The translations under genes and the position numbers were made by a program. A stretch of 64,000 nt of DNA from Burkholderiales bacterium (GTDB lineage: Bacteria; Pseudomonadota; Gammaproteobacteria; Burkholderiales; Burkholderiaceae_E). The DNA lies in the NCBI GenBank assembly GCA_026399875.1, contig JAPLQF010000025.1:124001-188000 (forward strand). The letters run 5' to 3'. The notes under the pieces were generated by a model, which was given only the letters and a program-made list of their open reading frames with translations, did no database searches and was not told the DNA's origin. Below, piece by piece: positions 51,553 to 60,237 of the stretch. Each line of letters begins with the position of its first letter. The first letter of the stretch is position 1.

Positions 51553-53007
51553 TCATCCGAAAACACCCTGCAGGAACCACCCGCTGTCGGCATCGGCCAG
51601 GCGCGTCCGGTAGATCCAGACCCAGCCGGTCGATTCGCCCTGCGCGATGAAGTAATCGCGCTGTACACGGTGTTCGTCCCACCAGCCGGTTTCGATTCGC
51701 TCGGGGCCGGCCAGCAGCGTCAGGGGCCCATGCCACCAGGGGCGATGGTCTCGTTCGGCGAGCGCGACCGGTTCATTGAGCAGCCACAGGGGGCGCGGCA
51801 TGCCAGGCAATGGTGTGTCGGGCTGACGGCCTGTGTAATCGACCGCCTCGGCGCGATAGGCGACCTCGGGCCGATGATCTGCCACCAGCAGCAAGCGTTG
51901 CACCTGGTCGTGTCCGAGTCGCGACTGCAGTCTTTCGATCAGCCGCGACAATCCTTCGGCATCGCTTGTCTGCGTCGGGAACAGTTCGCCGTGTGTGCCG
52001 GGCAGCGCCACGACCGTCGTGCAATCGAGCCGCAGCGTATGGGCCGGTGCTGGCAGCTTCACGATGGCGAGTCGTTCCCGCAATACCGCGAGCAGGCGCT
52101 GCGGATCGCGGCTGGGTTGTGTCAGCCGAAGCGTGATGCGGGTGTCCTCGCAGGCGTGGCGCCCGCTGTCGTGCTCGGCGCTCAGCAGTGCCTCGCGGGT
52201 GGCGCACCGGCGGGCTGCAAGCCAGCCGCACAATTGAAGCAGCAGGCGATTCGAGGCAAAGAGCAGTGCTTCGGCATGCTCGACCTGTGCGAGTAACTCC
52301 AGGCGGACCGAAAACCGGGCGGGTGCCTCGAACCAGCGCCGAGGGTCGGCCTGATGGCCCAGGGCCGCGTCGATCTCGAAGAGCAGGGCCTTGCCGTACC
52401 GTTTTGCCAGGCCCGCGCGAGGCAGGCGCATGAGGTCGGCAAAGCAGCGAACTCCGATGGCGGCGAGCGCGGTCCTGTGGGGTGCGGCTGCGGCAAGCTG
52501 CTCGACTGGCAGGAGTGCCAGACCTTCGGCCAGCAGGGATTCGTGTTCGATGCAGGCCCGGTCGTGCCAGCCGGCCAGCAGCCAGGCGGCAATCGCCGTG
52601 GGTGCGATGGCCAGACTTGCGGTGAAACCGAGTTCGTCGAGCCCTTCCCGGATACGTGCCAGCAGCCGATCACGTCCGCCGAACAGTTGCAGACTCGCTT
52701 CGACCTCGATGAGAACGCCGTCGGGTGGCTGCAGACTGACGCAGGGCGTGAACTGCAGCAGCCAGCCGGCGATCTGCTCGAGCGCTGCATGGTCGAGCGC
52801 CGGGTTGTGTTCGATGATCTGGAGTGCGGATGCCATGGAGAGCGCACTGGCTCGTCGCAGCCCAGGCCGGATGCCCAGCGCTTGCGCTGGCTCGCTGGCA
52901 TGAAGCACTTGCAGGCGGTTGCAGATCGCCAGGATCAGCGGGGCCTCTTGCCCTCGTAATGCGCAGTCGAGTGCCAGCCGATGGCAGCGCACGGCGATCC
53001 AGAGCAT
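51553..53007 (-). CDS. imuB: ImuB, catalytically inactive Y-family polymerase-like protein of the SOS mutasome
   Basis: A 484-residue protein with a Y-family fold: [57 protein letters not shown] and the tail [16 protein letters not shown], standard for ImuB. The N-terminal [12 protein letters not shown] lacks the catalytic DxD of active Y-polymerases, as known for ImuB. ImuB links ImuA and DnaE2 to the beta clamp during translesion synthesis. It lies 15 bp after imuA. Confidence 0.9.
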   Translation of the reverse strand: MLWIAVRCHRLALDCALRGQEAPLILAICNRLQVLHASEPAQALGIRPGLRRASALSMASALQIIEHNPALDHAALEQIAGWLLQFTPCVSLQPPDGVLIEVEASLQLFGGRDRLLARIREGLDELGFTASLAIAPTAIAAWLLAGWHDRACIEHESLLAEGLALLPVEQLAAAAPHRTALAAIGVRCFADLMRLPRAGLAKRYGKALLFEIDAALGHQADPRRWFEAPARFSVRLELLAQVEHAEALLFASNRLLLQLCGWLAARRCATREALLSAEHDSGRHACEDTRITLRLTQPSRDPQRLLAVLRERLAIVKLPAPAHTLRLDCTTVVALPGTHGELFPTQTSDAEGLSRLIERLQSRLGHDQVQRLLLVADHRPEVAYRAEAVDYTGRQPDTPLPGMPRPLWLLNEPVALAERDHRPWWHGPLTLLAGPERIETGWWDEHRVQRDYFIAQGESTGWVWIYRTRLADADSGWFLQGVFG

Positions 53008-53022
53008 GCCTGCATGCTCCGG

Positions 53023-53868
53023 TCAGTGCCGACGGGCAGGCGGGCGTGGCAGGCTGCTATGCCGCGGGTCGATCAGTGAGGAGGGGGGTGGCGCATGCGC
53101 CGTGCTGAGGAGTGTGAGTGGCGCAGCAGGCACCGGTTCGGGACTGCGCATGGGTGCCCGGGAGTGATGCAAGGGCAGATCAGCCCGGCTGATGCGCAGT
53201 GTTGAGGGCGGCTGCGGCAGATCGAGCACCAGAGGCTGAGCCAGCACCGGGCCGCGCCGCTTGAGGATCTGGACCGACAGCTGTTGGCCCGGGCGCGGCA
53301 ACAGCAGCAGTCGAAGTGGCGCGGGTGAGGCCTCGAACTGCGCCGGCAATTCACGGAACAGGAAGACCGGGCCACGCGTCGCTTGAGCCGCCAGTTGCAT
53401 TCGCCGCAGGTGTTCGGGGCGGGTTCGACCTTGAGGCAACCAGGCCAGCAGGGTGCCGAAGCTTGCGCTGCGCAGCACCTGTTCGACCGCCCACAGTCGG
53501 TCTGCGGCTTGAGTGGCCTGAATGACGATCAGGTAGTCGAGATCGATGCCGAAAGATGCCAGGGCCGGGGCATAGGGCATATGCGGCGGGCCGAGCAGGA
53601 TGGCCAGCTTGTGCTCGCGGGTCAGTCGTTTGAGCAGGGGCACGACCAGCCTCAGTTCACCGATGCCGGGGTTGCGGGCGATCAGTTCGGTGGGCATGCC
53701 CAGTGGCCAACCGCCTCCGGGCAACTGTGCGTCGAGTTGGGCGAAGCTGCTGGGCAGGGCAGCGACGCCCCCATGGCCGAGCTGGTCAGCGCGCCAGACC
53801 CCGGGAATGAGCGCGGGTGATGAGGGCGTGGCAGCAGGCGTGGGCGTCGCGGGCACGGATATGGCCAT
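53023..53868 (-). CDS. imuA: ImuA, RecA-like component of the SOS mutasome
   Basis: A 281-residue protein with the RecA/SulA-like core: VWRADQLGHGGVAALPSSFAQL, LDAQLPGGGWPLGMPTELI, IGELRLVVPLLKRLTREHKL and IQATQAADRLWAVEQVLRSA. It lies between lexA (30 bp upstream) and imuB. In characterised lexA-imuA-imuB-dnaE2 cassettes it takes part in damage-induced mutagenesis. Confidence 0.88.
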   Translation of the reverse strand: MAISVPATPTPAATPSSPALIPGVWRADQLGHGGVAALPSSFAQLDAQLPGGGWPLGMPTELIARNPGIGELRLVVPLLKRLTREHKLAILLGPPHMPYAPALASFGIDLDYLIVIQATQAADRLWAVEQVLRSASFGTLLAWLPQGRTRPEHLRRMQLAAQATRGPVFLFRELPAQFEASPAPLRLLLLPRPGQQLSVQILKRRGPVLAQPLVLDLPQPPSTLRISRADLPLHHSRAPMRSPEPVPAAPLTLLSTAHAPPPSSLIDPRHSSLPRPPARRH

Positions 53869-53898
53869 GAAGGACGAAATAAGGGTGAGCTGAGAGGA

Positions 53899-54558
53899 TC
53901 ACAGAGACTTGGTAGTCCGCACCAGGCCCACGCCGATGCCTTCAAGCGCGAAGTCGCTGCTGCGTGCGTCGACGATGATCGGCTGGAAATCGGGGTTTTC
54001 GGGCAGCAGTTCGATGGTGCTGCCGCGGCGGCGAAAGCGTTTGACAGTGACGCCACCATCGACCCGAGCCACGACGATCTGGCCGTTTCGGGCTTCAACC
54101 GCCTGGCGAACCGCCAGGAGGTCGCCCTCGAGAATGCCTGCATCGCGCATGCTCATGCCTCGCACCTTGAGCAGATAGTCGGGCTTTTCGGTGAACAGCT
54201 TGGGATCGAGGGCGTAGCTGGCTTCGATGTGCTCCTGCGACAGGATCGGGCTGCCGGCAGCGACCCGCCCGACCAGAGGCAGGCTCAGGGCGATCTGGAC
54301 CATGCTGGCCCCTATGCTCCGTTCGTGGTCGTCGTCCATGCCCGGCAGCATCTTGAGGCGGATGCCACGCGAGGCGCCTGATGTCAGTTCGAGGACGCCC
54401 TTGCGGGCTAATGCCTTGAGGTGCTCTTCGGCAGCGTTGGCCGAGCGAAATCCGAGCTTTGCGGCGATTTCGGCTCGTGTGGGCGGAAAACCCGTGTCGG
54501 CAATATGCTGACGGATGAGTCCGAGAATTTCGTGTTGCCGGGTGGTCAGATCGCGCAT
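53899..54558 (-). CDS. lexA: LexA, SOS repressor
   Basis: A 219-residue LexA. The winged-helix domain has [30 protein letters not shown] (25-54). The self-cleavage bond is Ala101-Gly102 in GRVAAGSP, with catalytic Ser136 (RGMSMRDAG) and Lys173 (GGVTVKRF). It represses SOS genes and cleaves itself on contact with RecA filaments. It leads the operon with imuA and imuB and has a strong SOS box upstream, so it controls its own synthesis. Confidence 0.95.
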   Translation of the reverse strand: MRDLTTRQHEILGLIRQHIADTGFPPTRAEIAAKLGFRSANAAEEHLKALARKGVLELTSGASRGIRLKMLPGMDDDHERSIGASMVQIALSLPLVGRVAAGSPILSQEHIEASYALDPKLFTEKPDYLLKVRGMSMRDAGILEGDLLAVRQAVEARNGQIVVARVDGGVTVKRFRRRGSTIELLPENPDFQPIIVDARSSDFALEGIGVGLVRTTKSL

Positions 54559-54613
54559 GGCGTATCAACTCGATGGGGCGGCACAGGCATGACGCCGGTT
54601 GGTGAATGTCGAT

Positions 54614-54633
54614 AGCTGTATTTTTATACAGTT
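54614..54633. promoter_or_regulatory. SOS (LexA) box upstream of lexA-imuA-imuB
   Basis: CTGTATTTTTATACAG (54616-54631) fits CTGT-N8-ACAG, with an AT-rich spacer, and is close to the gammaproteobacterial SOS consensus. It lies 57 bp upstream of the lexA start. Confidence 0.9.
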
Positions 54634-55092
54634 ATCCGGATTTGGCAAGTGACTCCGGGCGCGCAAGCAGTTCTTTCCCGAATCAGCGGTAACGCCTCGA
54701 TCCGGGCCGCTTCCGGCTGATCGACCTGATTTTTCAGATCTGTCGGCAAATACTTTCCGTGATCACCAGCGACGGTCAGATCTGTCAAAAAAAATTTATT
54801 TTTTGTTGGTTTGTAATCCTAAGTGATTAGTGTCTAGTGCGATCCTTTGTGGCACATTGGGCGGGCGTAGCGCCCACGCTCGCTTCGATAGCCGTTTGAT
54901 GGTGTCCGGAATGCCTGCGTTGTTCGCTGTCCTGGCCGACCCGTACTCGACGTCAGTGATCGATGTGTCTGCGGGCAGCAGCGTTTGACTCAGCAATGCC
55001 CGGATCGTCGTCGAAAAGCCAAGGCCTTACGCCCTGTTCTGTTCGTTATTGACCTCGGGTCGCAGTCAACCCATTGAACTCGAGGCCCATAA
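54634..55092. other. Intergenic region upstream of the RNA-binding protein gene
   Basis: No gene is supported. It contains two direct copies of TCAGATCTGTC (54734-54744, 54776-54786), an AT-rich block (54785-54804), and a hairpin with stem TGGGCG and CGCCCA (54858-54876). The long leader and hairpin suit an RNA whose translation is controlled, for example by temperature, as in cold-shock-type genes, but this is inference. Confidence 0.45.
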
Positions 55093-55500
55093 ATGAGCAC
55101 AAAGATCTACGTCGGCAACCTTCCCTGGCGCGCAACCGATGCGCAACTCAACGAGATGTTCGCCGTTCATGGCGAAGTGATCGAGGCGCGCATCATCAAC
55201 GATCGCGAAACCGGCCGATCACGCGGTTTCGGTTTCGTGACGATGGCGTCGAATGAGCATGCGCAAAACGCCATTCGCGCCCTCAACACGACGCCGCTCG
55301 AAGGCCGAGCGCTGGTTGTGAACGAAGCCCGCGAACAGCAGGGCGGTGGCGCAGGCGGTGGCGCGCGCCGCAGTAGCGGTAATGGTGGCTACGGCGGCGG
55401 TGGAGGCGGAGGTGGCGGCTACGGTGGTGGTGCCGGAGGCGGCGGCTACGGCGGTGGCGGTGGCGGCGAAGGCGGTCAGCGACGTCCCCGTCAGTACTGA
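55093..55500 (+). CDS. Glycine-rich RNA-binding protein (single RRM domain)
   Basis: A 135-residue protein. The RRM has RNP2 IYVGNL (5-10) and RNP1 RGFGFVTM (44-51). The C-terminal 50 residues are a Gly/Tyr-rich tail of repeated GGYGGGG. Such proteins are common in Burkholderiales and cyanobacteria and are often induced by cold. They bind single-stranded RNA through the aromatic residues of RNP1 and RNP2. Confidence 0.92.
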   Translation: MSTKIYVGNLPWRATDAQLNEMFAVHGEVIEARIINDRETGRSRGFGFVTMASNEHAQNAIRALNTTPLEGRALVVNEAREQQGGGAGGGARRSSGNGGYGGGGGGGGGYGGGAGGGGYGGGGGGEGGQRRPRQY

Positions 55501-55514
55501 CATCTAAGTCTGGC

Positions 55515-55544
55515 GAAGCAGGGCGACGATGGGCGCCCTGCTTC
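55515..55544. terminator. Strong hairpin between convergent genes
   Basis: GAAGCAGGGC (55515-55524) and GCCCTGCTTC (55535-55544) form a perfect stem of at least 10 bp. It follows the RNA-binding protein gene by 14 bp and precedes the convergent CoA-transferase gene. No U-run follows. Confidence 0.6.
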
Positions 55545-55560
55545 AGGGGTCAGTGCCGTG

Positions 55561-56229
55561 TCAGCGGCTGGCGCTTGACTCGAACTGTGTGGTGTCGATT
55601 GGGCACCCGGTGTTCGCCTTCAGTGTCTCAACAGTGATGCCAGGCGCAAGTTCGCGCAGGGTGAGACCCTTGTCTCCCACTTCGAGCACACCCAGGTCGG
55701 TGATGATCAGGTCGACCACTGCAACGCCTGTCAGGGGGAGATTGCAATCGCTCAGAATCTTGAGATCGACACCCCCATCCTTGCGCCTGGCGGTGTGCTC
55801 CATCAGGACGATCACCCGGCCGACGCCGGCCACCAGATCCATCGCACCGCCCATGCCCTTGACCATCTTGCCGGGGATCATCCAGTTGGCGAGGTCGCCT
55901 CGCTCGGAGACCTGCATCGCACCGAGGATGGCCAGGTTGATCTTGCCGCCGCGGATCATGCCGAAGGAATCGGCCGAGGCGAAGATCGATGAGCCGGGCA
56001 GGGGGGTCACCGTCTGCTTGCCGGCATTGATCATGTCGGCGTCGATCTCATCTTCTGTCGGAAACGGGCCGATACCGAGCAGGCCATTTTCGGACTGCAG
56101 CCACACTTCCATGTCGGCCGGCACATGATTGGCCACCAGCGTCGGCAGACCGATTCCCAGGTTCACATAGAAACCGTCACGCAGTTCACGCGCGGCGCGC
56201 GCTGCCATTTCATCACGGGTCCAGGCCAT
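55561..56229 (-). CDS. 3-oxoacid CoA-transferase subunit B
   Basis: A 222-residue protein with [21 protein letters not shown] and the catalytic-glutamate region [13 protein letters not shown] (Glu in SENG), and [20 protein letters not shown]. It moves CoA from succinyl-CoA to acetoacetate or a similar 3-oxoacid. Its start ATG shares one base with the subunit A stop (TGATG). Confidence 0.92.
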   Translation of the reverse strand: MAWTRDEMAARAARELRDGFYVNLGIGLPTLVANHVPADMEVWLQSENGLLGIGPFPTEDEIDADMINAGKQTVTPLPGSSIFASADSFGMIRGGKINLAILGAMQVSERGDLANWMIPGKMVKGMGGAMDLVAGVGRVIVLMEHTARRKDGGVDLKILSDCNLPLTGVAVVDLIITDLGVLEVGDKGLTLRELAPGITVETLKANTGCPIDTTQFESSASR

Positions 56230-56942
56230 CAGACGGCTCCTTGCCGGGCAGGGCGGGTGGTGCGCTGCTCGATGCGTTTTTCGGGCGACGGGTTGAGGAC
56301 CAGCCGGTTGATATAGATGCCGGGAAGATGTACGGCATCCGGATCGATCTCACCGTTAGGCACGATCACTTCGACTTCGGCAATCGTCAGGCGACCTGCC
56401 ATCGCGACATTCGGGTTGAAGTTGCGCGCGGTCCGGCGAAACACCAGGTTGCCCGACTGGTCGGCTTTCCAGGCCTTGACCAGCGAGACATCGGGCACCA
56501 GCGCACGTTCCATCAGGTAGGTGTGACCGTCGAATTCACGAGTCTCCTTGCCTTCGGCCACGATCGTGCCGACGCCGGTCCGGGTGAAGAAGGCCGGAAT
56601 CCCGGCGCCACCCGCCCGCAGCTTTTCAGCCAGAGTGCCCTGGGGCGTGAAATCGAGTTCGAGTTCTCCGGCCAGATACTGACGCTCGAACTCCTTGTTC
56701 TCGCCGACATAGCTGGCAATCATCTTGCGGACCTGACGGGTCGCCAGCAGCAAGCCGAGTCCGAATCCGTCGACACCGGCATTGTTCGAGATGCAGGTCA
56801 GGTTGCGCACGCCGCTGTCACGCAGTGCAGCGATCAGGGCCTCGGGAATGCCGCACAGGCCGAAGCCGCCGACAGCGATCATCTGGCCATCGGCCACGAC
56901 GTCTGACAGCGCCGCGGCCGCGCTCGGGTATAACTTGCTCAT
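56229..56942 (-). CDS. 3-oxoacid CoA-transferase subunit A
   Basis: A 237-residue protein with [38 protein letters not shown] and [20 protein letters not shown], matching ScoA/AtoD-type subunits. ATG 56942 begins the aligned sequence. It pairs with subunit B immediately downstream to form an alpha2beta2 enzyme for ketone-body or 3-oxoadipate-type acids. Confidence 0.92.
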   Translation of the reverse strand: MSKLYPSAAAALSDVVADGQMIAVGGFGLCGIPEALIAALRDSGVRNLTCISNNAGVDGFGLGLLLATRQVRKMIASYVGENKEFERQYLAGELELDFTPQGTLAEKLRAGGAGIPAFFTRTGVGTIVAEGKETREFDGHTYLMERALVPDVSLVKAWKADQSGNLVFRRTARNFNPNVAMAGRLTIAEVEVIVPNGEIDPDAVHLPGIYINRLVLNPSPEKRIEQRTTRPARQGAV

Positions 56943-57010
56943 GGTGGGGGGAGTCCTTTCGCCATCGATGGCGGGCAGTCGCAGATCGTACCGTTGATCG
57001 CTGCACCGCA

Positions 57011-57685
57011 TCAACCGGCGAATCGCTGGATACGGTCCGATTCGATGATCCGCACGCCAGCGTCCCCCTGAAGGACGGCATCGACCATGCACCGCGCCAC
57101 AGCCCTGACGCTGACCGGTCGCCAGCGGGCCGGTATGAGCCAGGCAATCGGACGAGTCAGGGCGAGCGACAGCCGTTCGGCCGGGCGCACCTCGCTGCGT
57201 TGGGCATCGAGCAGGGAGGGTCTGAGTATCGTGATCGCGGCATAGCCCGAGCTGATCAGCTGGGCTTCTGCCTCGCCCTTGACGCGATTGTAGAAAACCG
57301 ATGACCTTGAATCGGCACCATGGGCCGACACCGCTGCCAGACGCGACGCGCCGAACCGCCGCCCGAGGTGGGCCACCTTCACGACCGCATCGACGTCGAC
57401 GCTTCTGAACGCCGCTTGTGACCCGGCGTTGCGGATGGTCGTGCCCAGGCAGATGTAGACATCGTCAATGCCGGACATGTCCTCGATGCCGCCCGGGCCC
57501 GAAAAATCGAAGGCATGCTGCACGAGCTTGCCGGCCTCAGCCGATGCCGGCACCGGCAAGGGCCGACGCACCAGTGCGTGGATTTCAGAATAGGCCGGTT
57601 CTGCCAGCAATTGCGCCAGCAGCACCGACCCGACGGCGCCGCTGGCCCCTGCGATCAGGGCACGACGGTGCCCGGGCGCAGGCAT
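57011..57685 (-). CDS. NAD(P)H-binding oxidoreductase (atypical SDR)
   Basis: A 224-residue protein with the coenzyme motif LIAGASGAVGSVLLAQLL, DVYICLGTTIRNAGS, VSAHGADSRSSVFYNRVKGE (Tyr and Lys active-site pattern) and TILRPSLL. Relatives include small epimerase-like proteins of the HTATIP2 type. Its start is 2 bp past the stop of the ETF-QO gene, so it is the second gene of that operon. Confidence 0.85.
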   Translation of the reverse strand: MPAPGHRRALIAGASGAVGSVLLAQLLAEPAYSEIHALVRRPLPVPASAEAGKLVQHAFDFSGPGGIEDMSGIDDVYICLGTTIRNAGSQAAFRSVDVDAVVKVAHLGRRFGASRLAAVSAHGADSRSSVFYNRVKGEAEAQLISSGYAAITILRPSLLDAQRSEVRPAERLSLALTRPIAWLIPARWRPVSVRAVARCMVDAVLQGDAGVRIIESDRIQRFAG

Positions 57686-57687
57686 GG

Positions 57688-59337
57688 TCACATGCCGGGG
57701 TAGTTTGGTCCGCCGCCGCCTTCGGGAACCACCCAAACGATGTTCTGGGTCGGGTCCTTGATGTCACAGGTCTTGCAGTGCACGCAGTTCTGGGCGTTGA
57801 TCTGCAGCCGATCGCTGTCGTCCTCGTTCTTCACGTATTCGTAGACACCGGCCGGGCAATAGCGCGACTCGGGGCCGCCGTAGCGCGCCAGGTTGATACC
57901 CACCGGCACGCTCGCGTCTTTCAGCGTGAGGTGGATCGGCTGGTTTTCTTCGTGATTGGTGTTCGAGATGAACACCGATGACAGCCGATCGAAGGTCAGC
58001 TTGCCGTCGGGTTTGGGATAGACGATCGGCTGAAACGACGACGCGGGCTTCAGGCACTCATGATCGGCATGCTGGTGATGCAGCGTCCACGGGATCTTGC
58101 CGCCCAGCACCTTTTGCTCGATGCCGGTCATCACCGTGCCGAGGACCAGGCCCTTGGCCATCCACTGCTTGAAGTTGCGCGCCCGCCAGAGTTCGTCATG
58201 CAGCCAGGAGTTCTTGAAGGCTTGCGGATAGGCCGAGAGTTCGTCCGCGCTGCGCCCGGCGCCGATCGCCGCAAAAGCGGCTTCGGCCGCCAGCATGCCG
58301 GTCTTGATCGCAGCATGACTGCCCTTGATGCGCGAGGCGTTCAGAAAGCCGGCATCGCAGCCGATCAGGGCGCCGCCCGGAAAGACCGTTTTTGGCAGCG
58401 ACATCAGTCCGCCGGCGGTGATCGCTCGTGCGCCGTAGCTCAGCCGTTTGCCGCCCTCGAGTGTGGGCCGGATCGCCGGATGGGTCTTGTAGCGCTGGAA
58501 TTCTTCAAAGGGCGACAGCCACGGGTTCTGGTACGCCAGGCCCACCACGAAGCCGACTGCCACCAGGTTTTCGCCGAAGTGATAGAGGAAGGACCCGCCG
58601 TAGGTGTCATTCTCAAGCGGCCAGCCGGCGGTATGGACCACCAGTCCCTTGCGATGTTTGGCCGGCTCGATTTCCCAGAGTTCCTTGATGCCGATGCCAT
58701 AAGTCTGGGGGTCGCTGTCGGCATCGAGCTTGAAGCCCGAGATCAGCTGTTTGCCCAGATGGCCACGCGCGCCTTCGGCAAAGAGCGTGTATTTCGCGAG
58801 CAGCTCCATGCCGGGCTGAAAGTTTGACGTTGGCTCGCCGTCACGGCCCACCCCCAGATTGCCGGTGGCCACGCCTCTGACTGCACCGCTGTCGGTATAG
58901 AGGATCTCGGCTGCGGCAAAGCCGGGATAGATCTCGACGCCAAGCGCCTCGGCCTGCTGCCCCAGCCAGCGCACCACATTGCCCAGGCTGACGATGTAAT
59001 TGCCGTGATTGCGAAGGCAGTCGGGAATCGCCCAGTTTGGCGTGCGGATGGCGCGCGACTCTGTCAGGAAGAGCACTTCGTCTTCGGTGACTTCGGTGTC
59101 GAGCGGCGCGCCCTGTTCTTTCCAGTCGGGGATCAGCTCGTTGAGTGCGCGCGGGTCCATGACCGCGCCCGACAAGGTATGTGCTCCGATTTCCGAGCCT
59201 TTCTCGATCAGGCAGACCGCGAGCTCCTGATTCGCCTCGGCCGCGAGCTGTTTCAAGCGGATCGCAGCGCTCAGGCCGGCCGGGCCGCCTCCGACGATCA
59301 GCACGTCGAATTCCATTGAATCCCGTTGAATGTCCAT
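57688..59337 (-). CDS. Electron transfer flavoprotein-ubiquinone oxidoreductase
   Basis: A 549-residue membrane-associated protein. The FAD motif VLIVGGGPAGLSAAIRL is near 11-27, the ubiquinone-binding segment is near GFVVGLAYQNPWLSPFEEFQ, and the single [4Fe-4S] cluster is held by SRYCPAGVYEY and QNCVHCKTCDIKDPTQNI at the C terminus. It carries electrons from acyl-CoA dehydrogenases via ETF to ubiquinone. This fits the many CoA-pathway genes in the window. ATG 59337 gives the usual short leader. Confidence 0.95.
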   Translation of the reverse strand: MDIQRDSMEFDVLIVGGGPAGLSAAIRLKQLAAEANQELAVCLIEKGSEIGAHTLSGAVMDPRALNELIPDWKEQGAPLDTEVTEDEVLFLTESRAIRTPNWAIPDCLRNHGNYIVSLGNVVRWLGQQAEALGVEIYPGFAAAEILYTDSGAVRGVATGNLGVGRDGEPTSNFQPGMELLAKYTLFAEGARGHLGKQLISGFKLDADSDPQTYGIGIKELWEIEPAKHRKGLVVHTAGWPLENDTYGGSFLYHFGENLVAVGFVVGLAYQNPWLSPFEEFQRYKTHPAIRPTLEGGKRLSYGARAITAGGLMSLPKTVFPGGALIGCDAGFLNASRIKGSHAAIKTGMLAAEAAFAAIGAGRSADELSAYPQAFKNSWLHDELWRARNFKQWMAKGLVLGTVMTGIEQKVLGGKIPWTLHHQHADHECLKPASSFQPIVYPKPDGKLTFDRLSSVFISNTNHEENQPIHLTLKDASVPVGINLARYGGPESRYCPAGVYEYVKNEDDSDRLQINAQNCVHCKTCDIKDPTQNIVWVVPEGGGGPNYPGM

Positions 59338-59452
59338 GTCCGCTTTTCCTCGAAGATCCGCGATTCTCGCCAAAGCGGCTCGGCGGCGCAAACCGGCGGA
59401 TTGCCGGGACGACGGTTATGCGATCATCGACGCCCTTCCAGGAGCCGATGCG

Positions 59453-60235
59453 ATGACCGATCAGATCAAGTTCGACCTCTCCGACAAGACCGCGCTGGTG
59501 ACCGGCGCATCAAGCGGTCTGGGCAATCGATTTGCCCGCGTGCTGGCCGCTCACGGTGCCACCGTGGTGCTGGCGTCGCGCCGAGTCGAGCGGCTCAAGG
59601 AGCTGCGCGCCGAGATTGAGGCTGATGGTGGCAAGGCGCATGTGATTGGCATGGATGTGAATGATGCGCAGGCGATCACCGATGGCGTTGCGCGTGCCGA
59701 AGCCGAGTCGGGGCCGATCGATATCCTCATCAATAACTCGGGCGTCAGCACGACTCAGCGGCTGGTTGATGTGACAGCGGAAGATTTTGATTTCGTCTTC
59801 GATACCAACACCCGCGGTGCATTTTTCGTCGCTCAGGCGGTTGCCCGCAGGATGATCGACCGGGCGCGGACCGAACCCGATCGTTCGGCCCGGATCATCA
59901 ACATCGCCTCGATGGCCGGCCTGAAAGTGCTCGCCCAGATCGGTATCTACAGCATGAGCAAGGCCGCAGTGATCCAGATGACCCGTGCCATGGCGCTCGA
60001 ATGGGCGCGTTACAACATCAATGTCAATGCGATCTGTCCGGGTTACATCAACACCGAACTCAATGAGCATCATTGGGAGACCGAGGCCGGCCGCAAGCTG
60101 GTCTCGATGCTGCCGCGCAAACGCCTGGGCACGCCGGAAGATCTCGACGGACTGCTGCTGCTGTTGTCGTCCGACCAGGCGCGCTTCATCAATGGCGCCG
60201 TGATCTCGGCTGATGATGGGTTCGGTGTGACCTGA
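59453..60235 (+). CDS. Short-chain dehydrogenase/reductase (SDR)
   Basis: A 260-residue classical SDR with ALVTGASSGLGNRFARVLA (coenzyme), LINNSGVSTT, the catalytic Ser in IINIASMAGLKVLAQIG, YSMSKAAVIQMTRAMALEW (Tyr, Lys) and NAICPGYINTEL. The basic ASRR segment after beta-strand 2 suggests NADP(H). It starts after CAGGAGCCGATGCG, is divergent from the ETF-QO gene and converges with the DUF3422 gene 2 bp away. Confidence 0.9.
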   Translation: MTDQIKFDLSDKTALVTGASSGLGNRFARVLAAHGATVVLASRRVERLKELRAEIEADGGKAHVIGMDVNDAQAITDGVARAEAESGPIDILINNSGVSTTQRLVDVTAEDFDFVFDTNTRGAFFVAQAVARRMIDRARTEPDRSARIINIASMAGLKVLAQIGIYSMSKAAVIQMTRAMALEWARYNINVNAICPGYINTELNEHHWETEAGRKLVSMLPRKRLGTPEDLDGLLLLLSSDQARFINGAVISADDGFGVT

Positions 60236-60237
60236 GC

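Noticed and set aside
54796..54996. 66-codon minus-strand frame in the leader of the RNA-binding protein gene
   Set aside because: No ribosome site or family support; it runs into the AT-rich block and is probably chance.
55375..55490. GGT/GGC-rich tandem stretch considered as a CRISPR-like or satellite repeat
   Set aside because: It is the coding sequence of the glycine-rich tail of the RRM protein; no spacers.
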